Positions 25,923-35,920 of a stretch of DNA of 64,000 nt are shown here, piece after piece. The stretch spans positions 106,672 to 170,671 of the forward strand of contig CAMKEG010000006.1 in assembly GCA_946411505.1 (NCBI GenBank). The letters are read 5' to 3'. Under the pieces are notes generated by a model. It had not been told where the DNA came from. It searched no databases and worked only from the letters and a program-made list of their open reading frames with translations. A program made the position numbers and the translations under genes. Numbering within the stretch: position 1 is the first letter of the stretch; every line of letters starts with the position of its first letter. The DNA is from an uncultured Treponema sp. (GTDB taxonomy: Bacteria; Spirochaetota; Spirochaetia; Treponematales; Treponemataceae).

Positions 25923-26854
25923 CAAAGAAAACTGTTTTGGTTACCGGCGGCGCGGGCTTTGTTGGCTCTCATTTGTGCAGGGCGCTGCTTGCCAGGGGGA
26001 ATCGCGTCATTTGCATGGACAACTTTTTTACCGGCAGGATGTCCAACGTCGAGGAGCTAAAGTCCAATCCCGACTTTGATGTTATTATTCACGACGTGAC
26101 TTTTCCGTATTCGTTTTATGTTGACGAAATCTACAATCTTGCCTGTCCCGCTTCGCCGCCGCACTATCAGCGCGACCCCATCTCCACATACAAGACAAGC
26201 GTCTTTGGCGCCATCAACGCTTTGGAGCTTGCCGACAAGTGGAACGCGAAAGTCTTTCAAGCCTCAACAAGCGAGGTTTACGGAGACGCTTTGGTGCATC
26301 CGCAGTCGGAGACTTATTGGGGCAACGTAAACCCGCACGGAATCCGCTCTTGCTATGACGAAGGAAAGCGCGGAGCCGAGACTTTGTTCTTTGACTATCA
26401 TCGGCAGCATGGAACGCGGATAAAGGTTGTCCGCATCTTTAACACATACGGTCCCCGCATGAATCCGGAGGACGGTCGCGTTGTGTCCAACTTTATCATG
26501 CAGGCCTTGCGCGGAGAGGATATCACGGTCTACGGAGACGGAAAGCAAACACGCAGTTTTTGCTATGTGGACGACCTTGTCCGCGGCTTTTTATGCCTTA
26601 TGGACAGCGATGACAGCGTCACAGGTCCCGTCAACATGGGGAATCCCGGCGAGTTTACAATGCTGGAACTTGCAGAAAAAGTTTTGGCGCTTACGGGAAG
26701 CAAGTCTAAGCTTGTTTACAAGCCGCTCCCCGGAGACGATCCCAAGCAACGCCGCCCGGACATAACGCTGGCCGGCAAGCTTTTTGGATGGAAGCCTGAG
26801 ATTATGTTGGATGAGGGGTTGAAAAGAACGATTGAGTGGTTTAGAAGAGGATGA
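25919..26854 (+). CDS. UDP-glucuronate decarboxylase (UDP-xylose synthase)
   Basis: A 311-aa SDR turning UDP-glucuronate into UDP-xylose. [19 protein letters not shown] is the NAD loop. [28 protein letters not shown] and [11 protein letters not shown] (catalytic Tyr/Lys) are diagnostic of UXS, as is FNTYGPRM. The start ATG overlaps the previous stop by 4 bases. With ugd three genes upstream it completes a UDP-Glc to UDP-GlcA to UDP-Xyl route, so the surface glycan probably contains xylose or glucuronate. Confidence 0.92.
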   Translation: MTKKTVLVTGGAGFVGSHLCRALLARGNRVICMDNFFTGRMSNVEELKSNPDFDVIIHDVTFPYSFYVDEIYNLACPASPPHYQRDPISTYKTSVFGAINALELADKWNAKVFQASTSEVYGDALVHPQSETYWGNVNPHGIRSCYDEGKRGAETLFFDYHRQHGTRIKVVRIFNTYGPRMNPEDGRVVSNFIMQALRGEDITVYGDGKQTRSFCYVDDLVRGFLCLMDSDDSVTGPVNMGNPGEFTMLELAEKVLALTGSKSKLVYKPLPGDDPKQRRPDITLAGKLFGWKPEIMLDEGLKRTIEWFRRG

Positions 26855-26858
26855 AAAA

Positions 26859-27458
26859 ATGACAGAAAGGAAAAGACTTCTTCTCACATTTGCCGTTTAC
26901 GTATGTTCGATATTCTTGGCAAGCGTTTTCTTTATCTTATTGTTTCATACGGCGTTATTAAAAAATCTGAATGTATTCTTTTACCGCGGGTGTTTTTTTA
27001 TTTTGCTGGCAGCTTTCTTTTCCGTCGTATTGATGTTTGCGGCTGCTCACTTGTTTAAGAGCCTGAAAATTAGCGCCAAGGATTTTTTTTGTGTTTTCTT
27101 TTTGTTCTCGGGTTTTACATTGGGCTGGTTTGTTTTGGGACCAACTACAGTGGAGCGTTCCATATCGGTTTTTATGTTAAGCTATATGGAGCAGAATGAT
27201 GAAAAAGGCATTGATTCGGAAGCGTTTGGAAATATTTTTTACCAAAAATATATTTCAGATTTTGCCGCTTTTGACAAAAGATTTCAAGAACAAGTAGTTT
27301 CAAAAAACATAAAATTTGCTGAAAATGAAGACGGATATGTAATTACAAAAAATGGAAGACTCATTGTCAATATATTTCGTCTTATGAGCAAGTTGTTCAA
27401 TACGGAAAAGTGGCTCGTTTATCCAAATGAATATGGAGAAAAAACAATAGGAAAATGA
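26859..27458 (+). CDS. Membrane protein of unknown function, 199 aa
   Basis: ATG 26859 with AGAGG upstream. The first ~110 residues hold three to four hydrophobic segments (LLLTFAVYVCSIFLASVFFI, FILLAAFFSVVLMFAAAHLF, FTLGWFVLG), followed by an ~85-residue soluble tail with aromatic and charged residues (YMEQNDEKGIDSEAFGNIFY). The lead resembles small inner-membrane proteins next to glycan O-acylation genes, but I do not recognise the family. It lies four bases after UXS and 58 before the MBOAT gene, and it begins another AT-rich block. Confidence 0.65.
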   Translation: MTERKRLLLTFAVYVCSIFLASVFFILLFHTALLKNLNVFFYRGCFFILLAAFFSVVLMFAAAHLFKSLKISAKDFFCVFFLFSGFTLGWFVLGPTTVERSISVFMLSYMEQNDEKGIDSEAFGNIFYQKYISDFAAFDKRFQEQVVSKNIKFAENEDGYVITKNGRLIVNIFRLMSKLFNTEKWLVYPNEYGEKTIGK

Positions 27459-27516
27459 CAGTTGTGAATTTTGCTGAAATTTTCGCGTTTCTCATATTCC
27501 GTGTTGGAGAATTCTA

Positions 27517-28995
27517 ATGTTATTTAATACAATTCAATATATATTTTTCCTTCCGTTAATGGTTGTTGTTTATTATTTGATTCCATCTACAAAGTATCGT
27601 AATATATGGCTCCTTGCGGGCAGTTATTTTTTTTATATGAATTGGAACGCAGCCTACGCATTGTTGTTGTTGACAGCAACAATGATTACATATATCGGCG
27701 GAATACTACAAAAGAGTTTTAAAGACAAGGGATGGGAAAAACACCGTAAGATTACATTAATTTTATGTTTAATGATCAATCTTGGAATACTGTGTACATT
27801 TAAGTATTTAAAGATGATTGTCACTTATATAAATGTTTTTTTATCTGCAACGCATTTGCCTGAATTGCTGTTGTCTTGGAGTATTGTGCTTCCTGTTGGC
27901 ATTTCATTTTTTACATTGCAATCAATTGGTTATTTGATAGATGTTTATAGAGGGGATATATCTGTTGAGAGAAATTTTATTACCTACGCGTTATTCGTTT
28001 CTTTTTTTCCACAGTTAGTTGCAGGTCCGATTGAACGATCGAAAAATCTATTGGTTCAATTAAAACGCTACAATATATTTCATTATGAGTTTTTCCAAAA
28101 AGGATTATATTGGATTTTATATGGTTTAATGATAAAAATGGTAATTGCGGACAATCTCGCCGCTTTTGTCGATCTTGTATATTCTGATCCGGCAACATAT
28201 TCAGGCTGGTATATTGTCGCCGCGACATTTGCCTTTTCAATTCAAATATATTGTGATTTTTATGGATACTCAATTATTGCCAAAGGGTCGGCGTATTTGT
28301 TTGGCATAGAATTAATGAGCAATTTTGAGGCGCCATATTTTTCAAAATCAGTTAAAGAATTTTGGCGAAGATGGCATATTTCTCTTTCAACGTGGTTCAG
28401 GGATTATATTTATATTCCTCTTGGCGGAAATAGAAAGGGTGAAATAAAAAAAAATTGCAATTTATTAATTGTATTTCTTGTTAGCGGTTTATGGCATGGC
28501 GCTTCAATTGCGTTTGTTTTATGGGGAATGCTTCATGGCATATATCAAATAATTGGAAATTTATTTAAATATTTTATTAACGAAAAAAATGCAAGCTCGT
28601 TGTTTTGCAGAAAAGTAATTAAGACCATTTTTACTTTTTCTTTGGTTTCGTTTACATGGATGTTATTTAGAGCTGGTTCATGGGCAGAGCTTAAAGACAT
28701 TGCGTTTAATATGATGGCGAATTTAGGCAATTACAATATTTTTACTCTTGGAAACATAAAAACCTTATGGGGAATAGTGTCTACCAAAATGGGATACGGA
28801 ACTATTTTGGGCATAATGATTTTATTTTTTTTAGATTATCAAAAATATATGAAAAAATCTGTTATTGATATCTTGGTTAAACAAGATGTTTGGTTTAGAT
28901 ATTTTGTGTGTGTTGGACTAGTTTTGTTTATATTAAACTGCGGGCGTTATGGGGAAACATATAATCCGGCGCAGTTTATTTATTTTCAATTTTAA
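27517..28995 (+). CDS. MBOAT-family membrane O-acyltransferase (AlgI/DltB-like), copy 1
   Basis: A 492-aa polytopic enzyme that passes an acyl group, usually acetyl, across the membrane to a periplasmic glycan acceptor. Signatures are GISFFTLQSIGYLIDVYRG, FPQLVAGPIER, FWRRWHISLSTWFRDYIYIP and LWHGASIAFVLWG with the catalytic His at residue 327. Start ATG has GGAG upstream. The following SGNH-like gene is the usual partner. A second MBOAT gene lies at 31179 on the other strand. Very AT-rich. Confidence 0.9.
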   Translation: MLFNTIQYIFFLPLMVVVYYLIPSTKYRNIWLLAGSYFFYMNWNAAYALLLLTATMITYIGGILQKSFKDKGWEKHRKITLILCLMINLGILCTFKYLKMIVTYINVFLSATHLPELLLSWSIVLPVGISFFTLQSIGYLIDVYRGDISVERNFITYALFVSFFPQLVAGPIERSKNLLVQLKRYNIFHYEFFQKGLYWILYGLMIKMVIADNLAAFVDLVYSDPATYSGWYIVAATFAFSIQIYCDFYGYSIIAKGSAYLFGIELMSNFEAPYFSKSVKEFWRRWHISLSTWFRDYIYIPLGGNRKGEIKKNCNLLIVFLVSGLWHGASIAFVLWGMLHGIYQIIGNLFKYFINEKNASSLFCRKVIKTIFTFSLVSFTWMLFRAGSWAELKDIAFNMMANLGNYNIFTLGNIKTLWGIVSTKMGYGTILGIMILFFLDYQKYMKKSVIDILVKQDVWFRYFVCVGLVLFILNCGRYGETYNPAQFIYFQF

Positions 28996-29009
28996 GTGAC
29001 GGCGCATAT

Positions 29010-30054
29010 ATGAAGAAAAAAATAAAGGAATTTTTAACAGTAATTGTTGGGGTGATCATTTTGTATGTAAGCATAATATGCTCGACATATATGCTAAGAG
29101 GTTATACTGTTTTATGTGGTTTTTATGCCCTTGAAAAAAAATCTGTTGATGTTGTGTTTGTTGGAACCAGTGTAACATTTTCTGCTTTTATGCCTATGGA
29201 GGCATGGAAAGAATATGGAATAGTTGCTTATGATTATTGCACAAATGTTCAGTTTGAGAACTCGTTGAGATATTCACTTGTAGACATTCAACGAACGCAA
29301 AAGCCAAAAGTGATTATGTTGGATATCGCCCCTTTTTTATACGAACATTACGCAAGGGGTATTGTGGACAAGGATAGGGAATTGTGTATTAAGTACAATT
29401 TGGATAGCAGAAAATATAGTTTGGATAGGTTTTTATTGGTAAATGAAATAAATAAAGATATAAATGGATCATTTTCAGATTATTGGTATTATTTCTTTGA
29501 CATAACAAGATATCATTCTAATAAAATTACAGCAAAAAGAATTAATAACTCCGAAAAAGATTTACTTAGAGGATATAGGTGGTTAAGTCATAATGGCGGA
29601 GCGGTTGTTTCGTTAGACAATATATTTAATGATGATGGCCATATTGTTAAACTAAATGAAAGGGAGCAGTATTATTTTGAAAAACTTATTGAAACTGCAA
29701 AAAAAAATCGATTCTCAAGTGATTTTTTACTGCGCTCCTATTTATTTTTATGAGCCAAATCAATTTGGAAAAAAGAATTACTTAAAAAATTATGTAAATG
29801 ATAATGGGTTAAAATTTGTAGATTTCTCAGCCGATATTGCTAAGATTGGACTTGATTATAAAACTGATTTTTGGAGTTGGAATCATTTTGATTCATTGGG
29901 GGCTGAAAAAGTTACAAAGCATTTTTGTGAATATTTGAAAAACAATTTTGACATTCCGGACAGAAAAAATGATGTACGGTATGCTGGATTATATAGTGAT
30001 TATGAAGAGTGGAAAGTTGTAAAAAAATTCTTTAATGAGGAAGATCGGAAATAA
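29010..30054 (+). pseudogene. SGNH-hydrolase-like partner of MBOAT copy 1, split by a frameshift at an A9 tract
   Basis: Read in one frame, 29010-29753 gives an N-terminal anchor and VFVGTSVTFSAF (SGNH block I, Ser at ~54). The second frame continues as SQVIFYCAPIYFYEPN and ends with FWSWNHFDSLGAEKV, the block V Asp/His region. The two join seamlessly at nine A (29699-29707); with eight A the product would be one ~347-aa protein. So the gene is one base away from intact. It may be switched by slippage, rescued by transcriptional slippage, or simply broken. Known members (AlgX/AlgJ/DltD relatives) finish the acyl transfer begun by MBOAT enzymes. Confidence 0.75.
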
Positions 30055-30078
30055 GAACGGTACAAAATCTTACTTCGA

Positions 30079-31170
30079 TTACTCAAGTTGCTCGTGAAGT
30101 TTTTGAATAACAAAGTCGGCGTTTTCCGCGTTCACTTTGATTCCCCAAAGCTCGTCGCCGGAATCTTTTCGAATTTGCGCTTTTTCGTCTTCAGTTCCAA
30201 AAAGCATTTTTTCCACAAGCAGTCCAAGGGCAGGACGATAGTGCGACCACTCAAAATAATAACGAGGATCCTTTGTATAATTGTTCAGAGAAGAAAAATT
30301 GTAAAACTCGCAATTTTTTGCAACCAAACGCAAGAAGTCAAAATAGCCATCATCAACTGCATTTTTATAAGTAATTTGCCATAAAGGTGATGTAAAAAGA
30401 AAAAGTTTTATATTATTTTCGCGACAAAATCGTACAATTTCTTCAATATCTTTATGAGATTCCTTGCATGGATATTTGGCATGTTCAACTTCGTAACGAT
30501 TTAAATCTGGGTTTTCCGTCAAAGAGTCTATATACTGAACGTCAGGTGCTGTGCCGTAATCATAAAACCATAATTCAGATTGTAAATAAGAGTCCGACCT
30601 CTCTGAAGTATTATAAATTTTTTCAACTTGATTCATTATGCTCTCATCAACTCCAGTTTGCAAATAAGGCTTATAAAAGGCGAACTTGTCATTTTCATAT
30701 ACTTGATATGGCATTCTAAGCAACTGCCCTCCGTGCTGCTCCATAGACGCATACATTGAAATATTGTCAAAACCTAAAACAATCACATCAACGCAAACAT
30801 CATTGCTTAAAAATGTTTTTATAGACTCTAGGTGTTCTTTTGGAACGCCTTCTGAATAAGTCATGTTATACCAAAGGAGATTTTTTTCAGCCAAAACCTT
30901 TGGAAGAAAATCTTTCGGAAGGTTTCCTACTCGTGATGAACCAAAAATAAAAGCGTTGAATTTCTTAGGATTATGGACAATGAATTGTGTTTTAACAAAA
31001 TTTTTGTTTGGTTCGGCGCTCGTAAAACGAATGTTTTTCCAATGGAACACATTGAATGTGTCATAGTGATACGCTTCATAAATTTGCTTCAAAAAAGACC
31101 TGCTTTTTATCGCAAGCGCAAAAAACGCAATAAGAATAACAAAAGATATCTTTAGCACAAACTGTCTCAT
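30079..31170 (-). CDS. SGNH-like O-acylation partner protein, copy 2
   Basis: A 363-aa protein with one N-terminal membrane anchor (VLKISFVILIAFFALAI) and an extracytoplasmic domain. AFIFGSSRVGNLP supplies the block I Ser, IVLGFDN the middle block, and FEWSHYRPALG the C-terminal His region. It is transcribed after the MBOAT gene at 32648-31179, with an 8-base gap. It corresponds to the broken gene at 29010 and meets it tail to tail with a 24-base gap, but the sequences differ, so the second module is not a recent duplication. Confidence 0.78.
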   Translation of the reverse strand: MRQFVLKISFVILIAFFALAIKSRSFLKQIYEAYHYDTFNVFHWKNIRFTSAEPNKNFVKTQFIVHNPKKFNAFIFGSSRVGNLPKDFLPKVLAEKNLLWYNMTYSEGVPKEHLESIKTFLSNDVCVDVIVLGFDNISMYASMEQHGGQLLRMPYQVYENDKFAFYKPYLQTGVDESIMNQVEKIYNTSERSDSYLQSELWFYDYGTAPDVQYIDSLTENPDLNRYEVEHAKYPCKESHKDIEEIVRFCRENNIKLFLFTSPLWQITYKNAVDDGYFDFLRLVAKNCEFYNFSSLNNYTKDPRYYFEWSHYRPALGLLVEKMLFGTEDEKAQIRKDSGDELWGIKVNAENADFVIQKLHEQLE

Positions 31171-31178
31171 ATTTTCCT

Positions 31179-32648
31179 CTAAAAGTTCTGATAGATAAAA
31201 TTCGTAGAATAAGTTTTCTGTTCTTCAAAAGATAATTTCAGCGGAAGTTTTTTTAGCAAAACAAGAAGCAGAATTATATACACGGCCCAACGAAAATCTG
31301 TTTTCTTTTCCCGTAAAATTTCAAGACCACTTCTTTTCAAAGTTAAAAATTCGCAAACGAACAGGGTGCCAAGCAAAACAAATGTTTTTGCCATACCTTT
31401 TAAGCCGCCGAAAAATCCGGCAGACAATGAAAGTGCCGTCCGCACTGCTTCTTTTATCCCAACCTGATTCTTCAAGTCAAGCAAGCGGGGGTATTCTAGC
31501 GGTATTCGTAAAATCCTTTTTACAACAACAAGCGCTTCATGCAAACTTGCGGAACGAAAAAATATCCACGCGAATGTCACCAAGCAAAAGGTGATAAGTA
31601 TTTTGAATTTTTTTGAAAAATTTGTCTTCTCCAAAACCGGTTTTGCCGCCCGTTCCACGCATAAATACAATCCATGCAACGCTCCCCAAAACACAAAATT
31701 CCAAGTTGAGCCGTGCCAAACGCCTGAGACCAAAAATGTCGCGAGCAAGTTGAAGTAAATGCGCGGAAGCGCGACGCGGCTTCCGCCAAGCGGAATGTAT
31801 ACGTAGTCGCGGAGCCACGACGAAAGCGAGATGTGCCAGCGTCTCCAAAAGTCGCCCACGCTTTGCGCCAAATATGGGTGGTCAAAATTTTTTCCTACGT
31901 CAAAGCCGCAATACCTTGCGACTCCAATCGCCATGTCGCTGTAGCCCGAAAAGTCGCAGTATATTTGGAAGGAGTAAAGGACGGTCGCCAAAAGCAGCGC
32001 GCTTCCGTATTGACTGTCGGCGCTTCCGTAGACGTAGTTGACGTAGGCCGCGATCCTGTCGGCCACGCAAAGCTTCTTGAACATTCCCCACGCGAAAAGC
32101 TTTAGGCCGTCCGTCGCGCTGCCGTAGTCAAAGCGGTGGGCTTCCTTGAATTGCGGAATCAAGTTCCCCGCGCGTTGTATCGGGCCGCTGGAGACGACGG
32201 GAAAAAAGCTTACGAAAAGCGCGACGTTCAAAAGCGAGAGCTCCGGCTCGACTTTCTTTTTAAAGCAGTCGGCGACGTAGCTTAGGCTTTGGAAGGTGAA
32301 GAAGGAAAGCCCCAGGGGAAAGATTATGTCGGGATGAAGTTCGCGCGGAGCGTACTTGAAGAACAGGAGCGGCGCGAGGCACGCGGCGCAAAGCGCGAAA
32401 AGGCGAAGGCGCCTATACCCCCCCCCTATACAAAATGACAGTCCGCCCAAATATGAGACCGCGACAGCGTAAGCCAAAAAGGGAACGAAGCGCAGGTCCG
32501 CCCAAGCGTAAAACACGAGGCTCGCCGCCAACAAAAGAATTCTCTGCGCCAGGGCAGCGTTCTTCGCAAAGCGCCCGGCAAGATGGTACAAAGATACGAA
32601 AATCGTGAAAAACGCTGCGAATGTCAACGAAACAAACGACATATTCAT
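31179..32648 (-). CDS. MBOAT-family membrane O-acyltransferase, copy 2
   Basis: A 489-aa polytopic enzyme, same family as 27517-28995. GLSFFTFQSLSYVADCF, FPVVSSGPIQRAGNLI, FWRRWHISLSSWLRDYVYIP and SGVWHGSTWNFVFWG (catalytic His at 312) are the hallmarks. Start ATG 32648 has AAGGA upstream. Nine consecutive G codons-strand bases (C9 at 32418-32426 on the plus strand) encode the GGG of CIGGGYRR early in the protein; a one-base change would truncate it. GC-richer than copy 1. Confidence 0.9.
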   Translation of the reverse strand: MNMSFVSLTFAAFFTIFVSLYHLAGRFAKNAALAQRILLLAASLVFYAWADLRFVPFLAYAVAVSYLGGLSFCIGGGYRRLRLFALCAACLAPLLFFKYAPRELHPDIIFPLGLSFFTFQSLSYVADCFKKKVEPELSLLNVALFVSFFPVVSSGPIQRAGNLIPQFKEAHRFDYGSATDGLKLFAWGMFKKLCVADRIAAYVNYVYGSADSQYGSALLLATVLYSFQIYCDFSGYSDMAIGVARYCGFDVGKNFDHPYLAQSVGDFWRRWHISLSSWLRDYVYIPLGGSRVALPRIYFNLLATFLVSGVWHGSTWNFVFWGALHGLYLCVERAAKPVLEKTNFSKKFKILITFCLVTFAWIFFRSASLHEALVVVKRILRIPLEYPRLLDLKNQVGIKEAVRTALSLSAGFFGGLKGMAKTFVLLGTLFVCEFLTLKRSGLEILREKKTDFRWAVYIILLLVLLKKLPLKLSFEEQKTYSTNFIYQNF

Positions 32649-32735
32649 TCCTTAAAGTATGTTTTTAGTATAATATTATTATACCAATTTTAGAAATATT
32701 TTTAAAGAGGAATTTATATCAAACTCCGCATCTAG

Positions 32736-32764
32736 TTGTCAAAAAAACGTTTTTTACATATAAT
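32736..32764 (+). promoter_or_regulatory. Promoter upstream of the membrane glycosyltransferase
   Basis: TTGTCA at 32736-32741 and TATAAT at 32759-32764, 17 bases apart. A ten-codon ORF (ATG 32774 to TAA 32806, MAVLEVDEKK) starts 9 bases after the -10 and ends just before GGAGG and the ATG of the real gene; it may be a chance frame or a tiny upstream ORF. Confidence 0.6.
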
Positions 32765-32820
32765 GCGGTCATAATGGCTGTTTTAGAAGTTGACGAAAAA
32801 AAATAAATTTGGAGGATAAA

Positions 32821-34005
32821 ATGAAAAACAATTGTTTTAAAGTAAAAATGATGAATGTTTTCATAGTAATATTTATCATCACTCTTCTTTTTCATATTTT
32901 TCTTTTGATTTTTCAGAAGGGAAGGCAATTTGATTTATATTTTCTTAATATGAATGATTTTTTTGCTGATTTCCTAAATGCCGTTAGGTTTTCAGCTGGA
33001 CGAGATCCTTGGTTTGATGAAACAATCCATCCAATGCATCATAATCAAGGCGGTCTTTGGTATATTTTTTGTTGGTGTGTGAAACGAATGGCAGGAATTG
33101 AACCTGGGGCGTCGTTACCAGATTTATGGAATAATCATGCAGTCATGCTTATTACATTCTATTATCTTGGAGTTCTGTATTTGCTTATTGGTCATTCTTT
33201 GATTTGTTTATGCAGAAAATTTAATACAAGCCGTTTAATCCTTATTCCGCTTATGATGTCATATCCAATGCTTCATTCAATAGAAAGAGCAAACCATGTA
33301 ATGTTCACGGCCGCTTGCATTATTTACTTTATTTCGTTTTACGATAGTGACAATCAAAGATTAAAACTATTTTCGTGTTTGTGTCTTGCCCTTGCTGCAA
33401 GTCAAAAGATTTATCCGGTTTTATTCGGCTTTTTGTTTTTTGAAAAAAAACAATACAAAGAAATTTTGGTATCAGCATTAATGACTGTAGTTTTGTTTTT
33501 TGTGCCCTTTTTGTTTTTCAAGCACGGGTTACAAAATTTTCCAAGACTATTATGGAATGTAAAACAGTTTTCATCGATTGAAGCGCACAATTCTTTCATA
33601 TTATTTGTTAGAGTTGCTTGCTTGTTTTCTTTAATTCTTTCGCTTTTCCAAAAAAGCCTATTTAATCGTTTGATTTGTATTATCTTTCCGCTTTTATTGT
33701 TGTCTACAAATGCGGGATTTTATACCACGCTTTACTTTTATCCATTAATTGTTCTTCTTTTTAATAAAAATAATTCAAACGAAGATAAATATTCGATAAG
33801 GCCTTTTGAAACATATTTCTTTTTTGTGTATTTTGTATGCCTGCTTATGCCATTGCAAATTTGTAAATATCTTTTTAACACAGAGGGAAATGACAATTTG
33901 ATAATTTATTATCAAACTTTAAAATATATATTCCTCGGGGTGTTTGCTTACGAAACGATTTATACAATAAAGTCTATCGTTTTTAAGCCTATAAAATCTA
34001 GTTAA
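32821..34005 (+). CDS. Polytopic membrane glycosyltransferase, GT87/DUF2029-like
   Basis: A 394-aa membrane protein with about nine hydrophobic spans. Near the N-terminus FADFLNAVRFSAGRDPWFDE carries acidic residues in the first extracytoplasmic loop, as in polyprenyl-phosphate-sugar-dependent GT-C enzymes. Further signs are SYPMLHSIERANHVMFTA and AASQKIYPVLFG. The probable role is transfer from a lipid-linked sugar outside the membrane, e.g. a side-branch residue. Start ATG 32821 follows GGAGG by 5 bases. Very AT-rich. Confidence 0.65.
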   Translation: MKNNCFKVKMMNVFIVIFIITLLFHIFLLIFQKGRQFDLYFLNMNDFFADFLNAVRFSAGRDPWFDETIHPMHHNQGGLWYIFCWCVKRMAGIEPGASLPDLWNNHAVMLITFYYLGVLYLLIGHSLICLCRKFNTSRLILIPLMMSYPMLHSIERANHVMFTAACIIYFISFYDSDNQRLKLFSCLCLALAASQKIYPVLFGFLFFEKKQYKEILVSALMTVVLFFVPFLFFKHGLQNFPRLLWNVKQFSSIEAHNSFILFVRVACLFSLILSLFQKSLFNRLICIIFPLLLLSTNAGFYTTLYFYPLIVLLFNKNNSNEDKYSIRPFETYFFFVYFVCLLMPLQICKYLFNTEGNDNLIIYYQTLKYIFLGVFAYETIYTIKSIVFKPIKSS

Positions 34006-34049
34006 AACAATGCAAAATTTTCGGGGTGTTTCGGGTGATTATTGCATTC

Positions 34050-35804
34050 TTACAAGCCATTAATTGCGCTGCTTAGCCACGAGTAGCGCAACGAAAGCCA
34101 ATTCAAAAGCCAATCAACTTCGCTTTTGTAAGTCGTTCGTTGTTCAAAACCGTCGGCATTTGGCCAAACATAAATTCCAAGGATTTTCCATCTGGCAAAG
34201 TTTAAATTCGCCGACAATGCGTTTGCGTCCGACAATATTTGAATTGTTCCGCCTGTGGAAAAAAATTGTATTATGTCGTTTTTCTTTTCGTTCCAGCGGG
34301 ACTTTACTTTTGCGACAAAGGCAGAATCTTCAAAGAAACGGCAAATCCAATTTGTTGAAGCCCATGTTGTTTTTATATGCCAACCGTTCGCATTGCCGCA
34401 ATCTGTTTCTCTGTCATTTCCAAAGGCGATGTCAAAATCCCAATTAGGACCTAAATGTAATTTTCCGTCTGATGGCGAAAAGAACATATAAACAGAAGTA
34501 CAAAACGCCGCGTCTCGGTTTTTTGCCAGTTCATTTACAAGATACCAGTCAATCACAGAATCTTCGTCTATATATTTTCTCCAGCCGTTTTCTGTATCAT
34601 CAAATTCGTCTCCATATAAAACGTCTTCCGCGTTTTGAACAATGCTTTTTATGTGTTCTTGAATTGTTTCGTCAACTTCGTCCGGGTCTTTGAGTGTCAT
34701 AGGAACTCCAATCTTTGTGTCAAAACAAAAAGCTGCGTCACGCCGAAAATCAATCTCAAGGACAAATCCACCGTCGTTCAAGTCCACAAGTCCGTCGCCG
34801 TTTTGGTCTGTGTAGTCTCCTTTTGCAATTTTCTTTTGCGAACAATCAGAAATGTCTTGAACAGCGACTCGTCCGCTTCCTATGTCGATTTTTTCAGCGA
34901 CAATATAGTTTCCTAAGTATTCTCCGTTCAATATAAAATCCACGGAGTTAAGTGTTGGATTCCAACTAGCGTTGAAAACTTCATTGCCCAATACGGACGC
35001 AAGCTTGTTTCTTAAAAGGCTTTTGTCAGAATAGTTGGCTATCAAACACCATTTCTTTGCGGCAGGTAGTCCAAAGAAAGATTCCTTGCTGTCAAAATTT
35101 AGGTTGTATCCTTTTTTGGGCATCAAATCCCAAGAGTTATTTCCTCGTCCTTTGATGCCTTTTTTGGTCAGGCTTTTGCAAATTTGCGTTCCGTCGGGCA
35201 TAGTCATTTTAAATTCCGCAGGAACATAAGCGTCGCGGGTGATGTCGGCGGAAGGCGTTTCTCCTGTTGTCACATATATTGTTGGAAGTCCAGTCCATGC
35301 GGCCGCTGTTATGTCGGAAAGAACCGAACCTTCTGGGATGTCTTGTCCGGTTGGAACGGAAGCGGCTGCCGCGCAGAAAAAATAACGGATTCCTTTTTCC
35401 GCAAAAGGAGTAGGTGTCAAAGACGATGACAAAGACCACTCTGTAAGCGGCTTTTTAGAATTTCCTTCCGCGTCACATTCGAACCAGCGGTAGAAAATTT
35501 TTGAATCGCCGCAGGCCGCCTTACAGTCAAAAGAAAAAACTTCTCCTTTTTGAACGCATGCAGGCGCAGGTTGCTTTTCAAATGCAAGCGTTATGGTTGG
35601 TGGAGTTTTTTCTTTCGGCTTAGTCGCTTCCTCTGTTTGGCGCGTGGCTTCTATTGTCGCAATTGTTCGCGCCAAAGCCAAATCGTCCGTGCTTGTATCG
35701 CATGAAACAGTTAAAAGCAGCGTCGTAAGGGCAAAAGCGGCGAGAATCAAGACGGCTTTTTTTTGCGGCTTGCGCGGATAATTCAAGAAATCTGCAGTTT
35801 CCAT
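34050..35804 (-). CDS. CotH-kinase-fold lipoprotein
   Basis: A 584-aa predicted lipoprotein: after a long basic lead, LILAAFALTTLLLTVSC puts the lipobox Cys at 35. Residues ~60-180 look like an Ig-like region. Residues ~215-560 show the CotH pattern: KGRGNNSWDLMPKKGYNLNF, KKWCLIANYSDKSLLRNKLA, GEYLGNYIVAEKI, and GPNWDFDIAFGN with candidate metal-binding Asp residues. DQNGDGLVDLND in the middle is an EF-hand/dockerin-like calcium loop inserted in the domain. CotH proteins are atypical kinases acting on secreted proteins; in bacteria outside spore formers their target is unknown. The gene runs opposite to both neighbours. Confidence 0.82.
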   Translation of the reverse strand: METADFLNYPRKPQKKAVLILAAFALTTLLLTVSCDTSTDDLALARTIATIEATRQTEEATKPKEKTPPTITLAFEKQPAPACVQKGEVFSFDCKAACGDSKIFYRWFECDAEGNSKKPLTEWSLSSSLTPTPFAEKGIRYFFCAAAASVPTGQDIPEGSVLSDITAAAWTGLPTIYVTTGETPSADITRDAYVPAEFKMTMPDGTQICKSLTKKGIKGRGNNSWDLMPKKGYNLNFDSKESFFGLPAAKKWCLIANYSDKSLLRNKLASVLGNEVFNASWNPTLNSVDFILNGEYLGNYIVAEKIDIGSGRVAVQDISDCSQKKIAKGDYTDQNGDGLVDLNDGGFVLEIDFRRDAAFCFDTKIGVPMTLKDPDEVDETIQEHIKSIVQNAEDVLYGDEFDDTENGWRKYIDEDSVIDWYLVNELAKNRDAAFCTSVYMFFSPSDGKLHLGPNWDFDIAFGNDRETDCGNANGWHIKTTWASTNWICRFFEDSAFVAKVKSRWNEKKNDIIQFFSTGGTIQILSDANALSANLNFARWKILGIYVWPNADGFEQRTTYKSEVDWLLNWLSLRYSWLSSAINGL

Positions 35805-35920
35805 ATAAATATATATATTAGTGATAACTAAAGATTTAGTCTATATTAATTATCATAACAAGAAAATAGCATTTCATTTTGATAGCTTATTGATTTTATT
35901 CAAAAAAAATAATAAAATTA

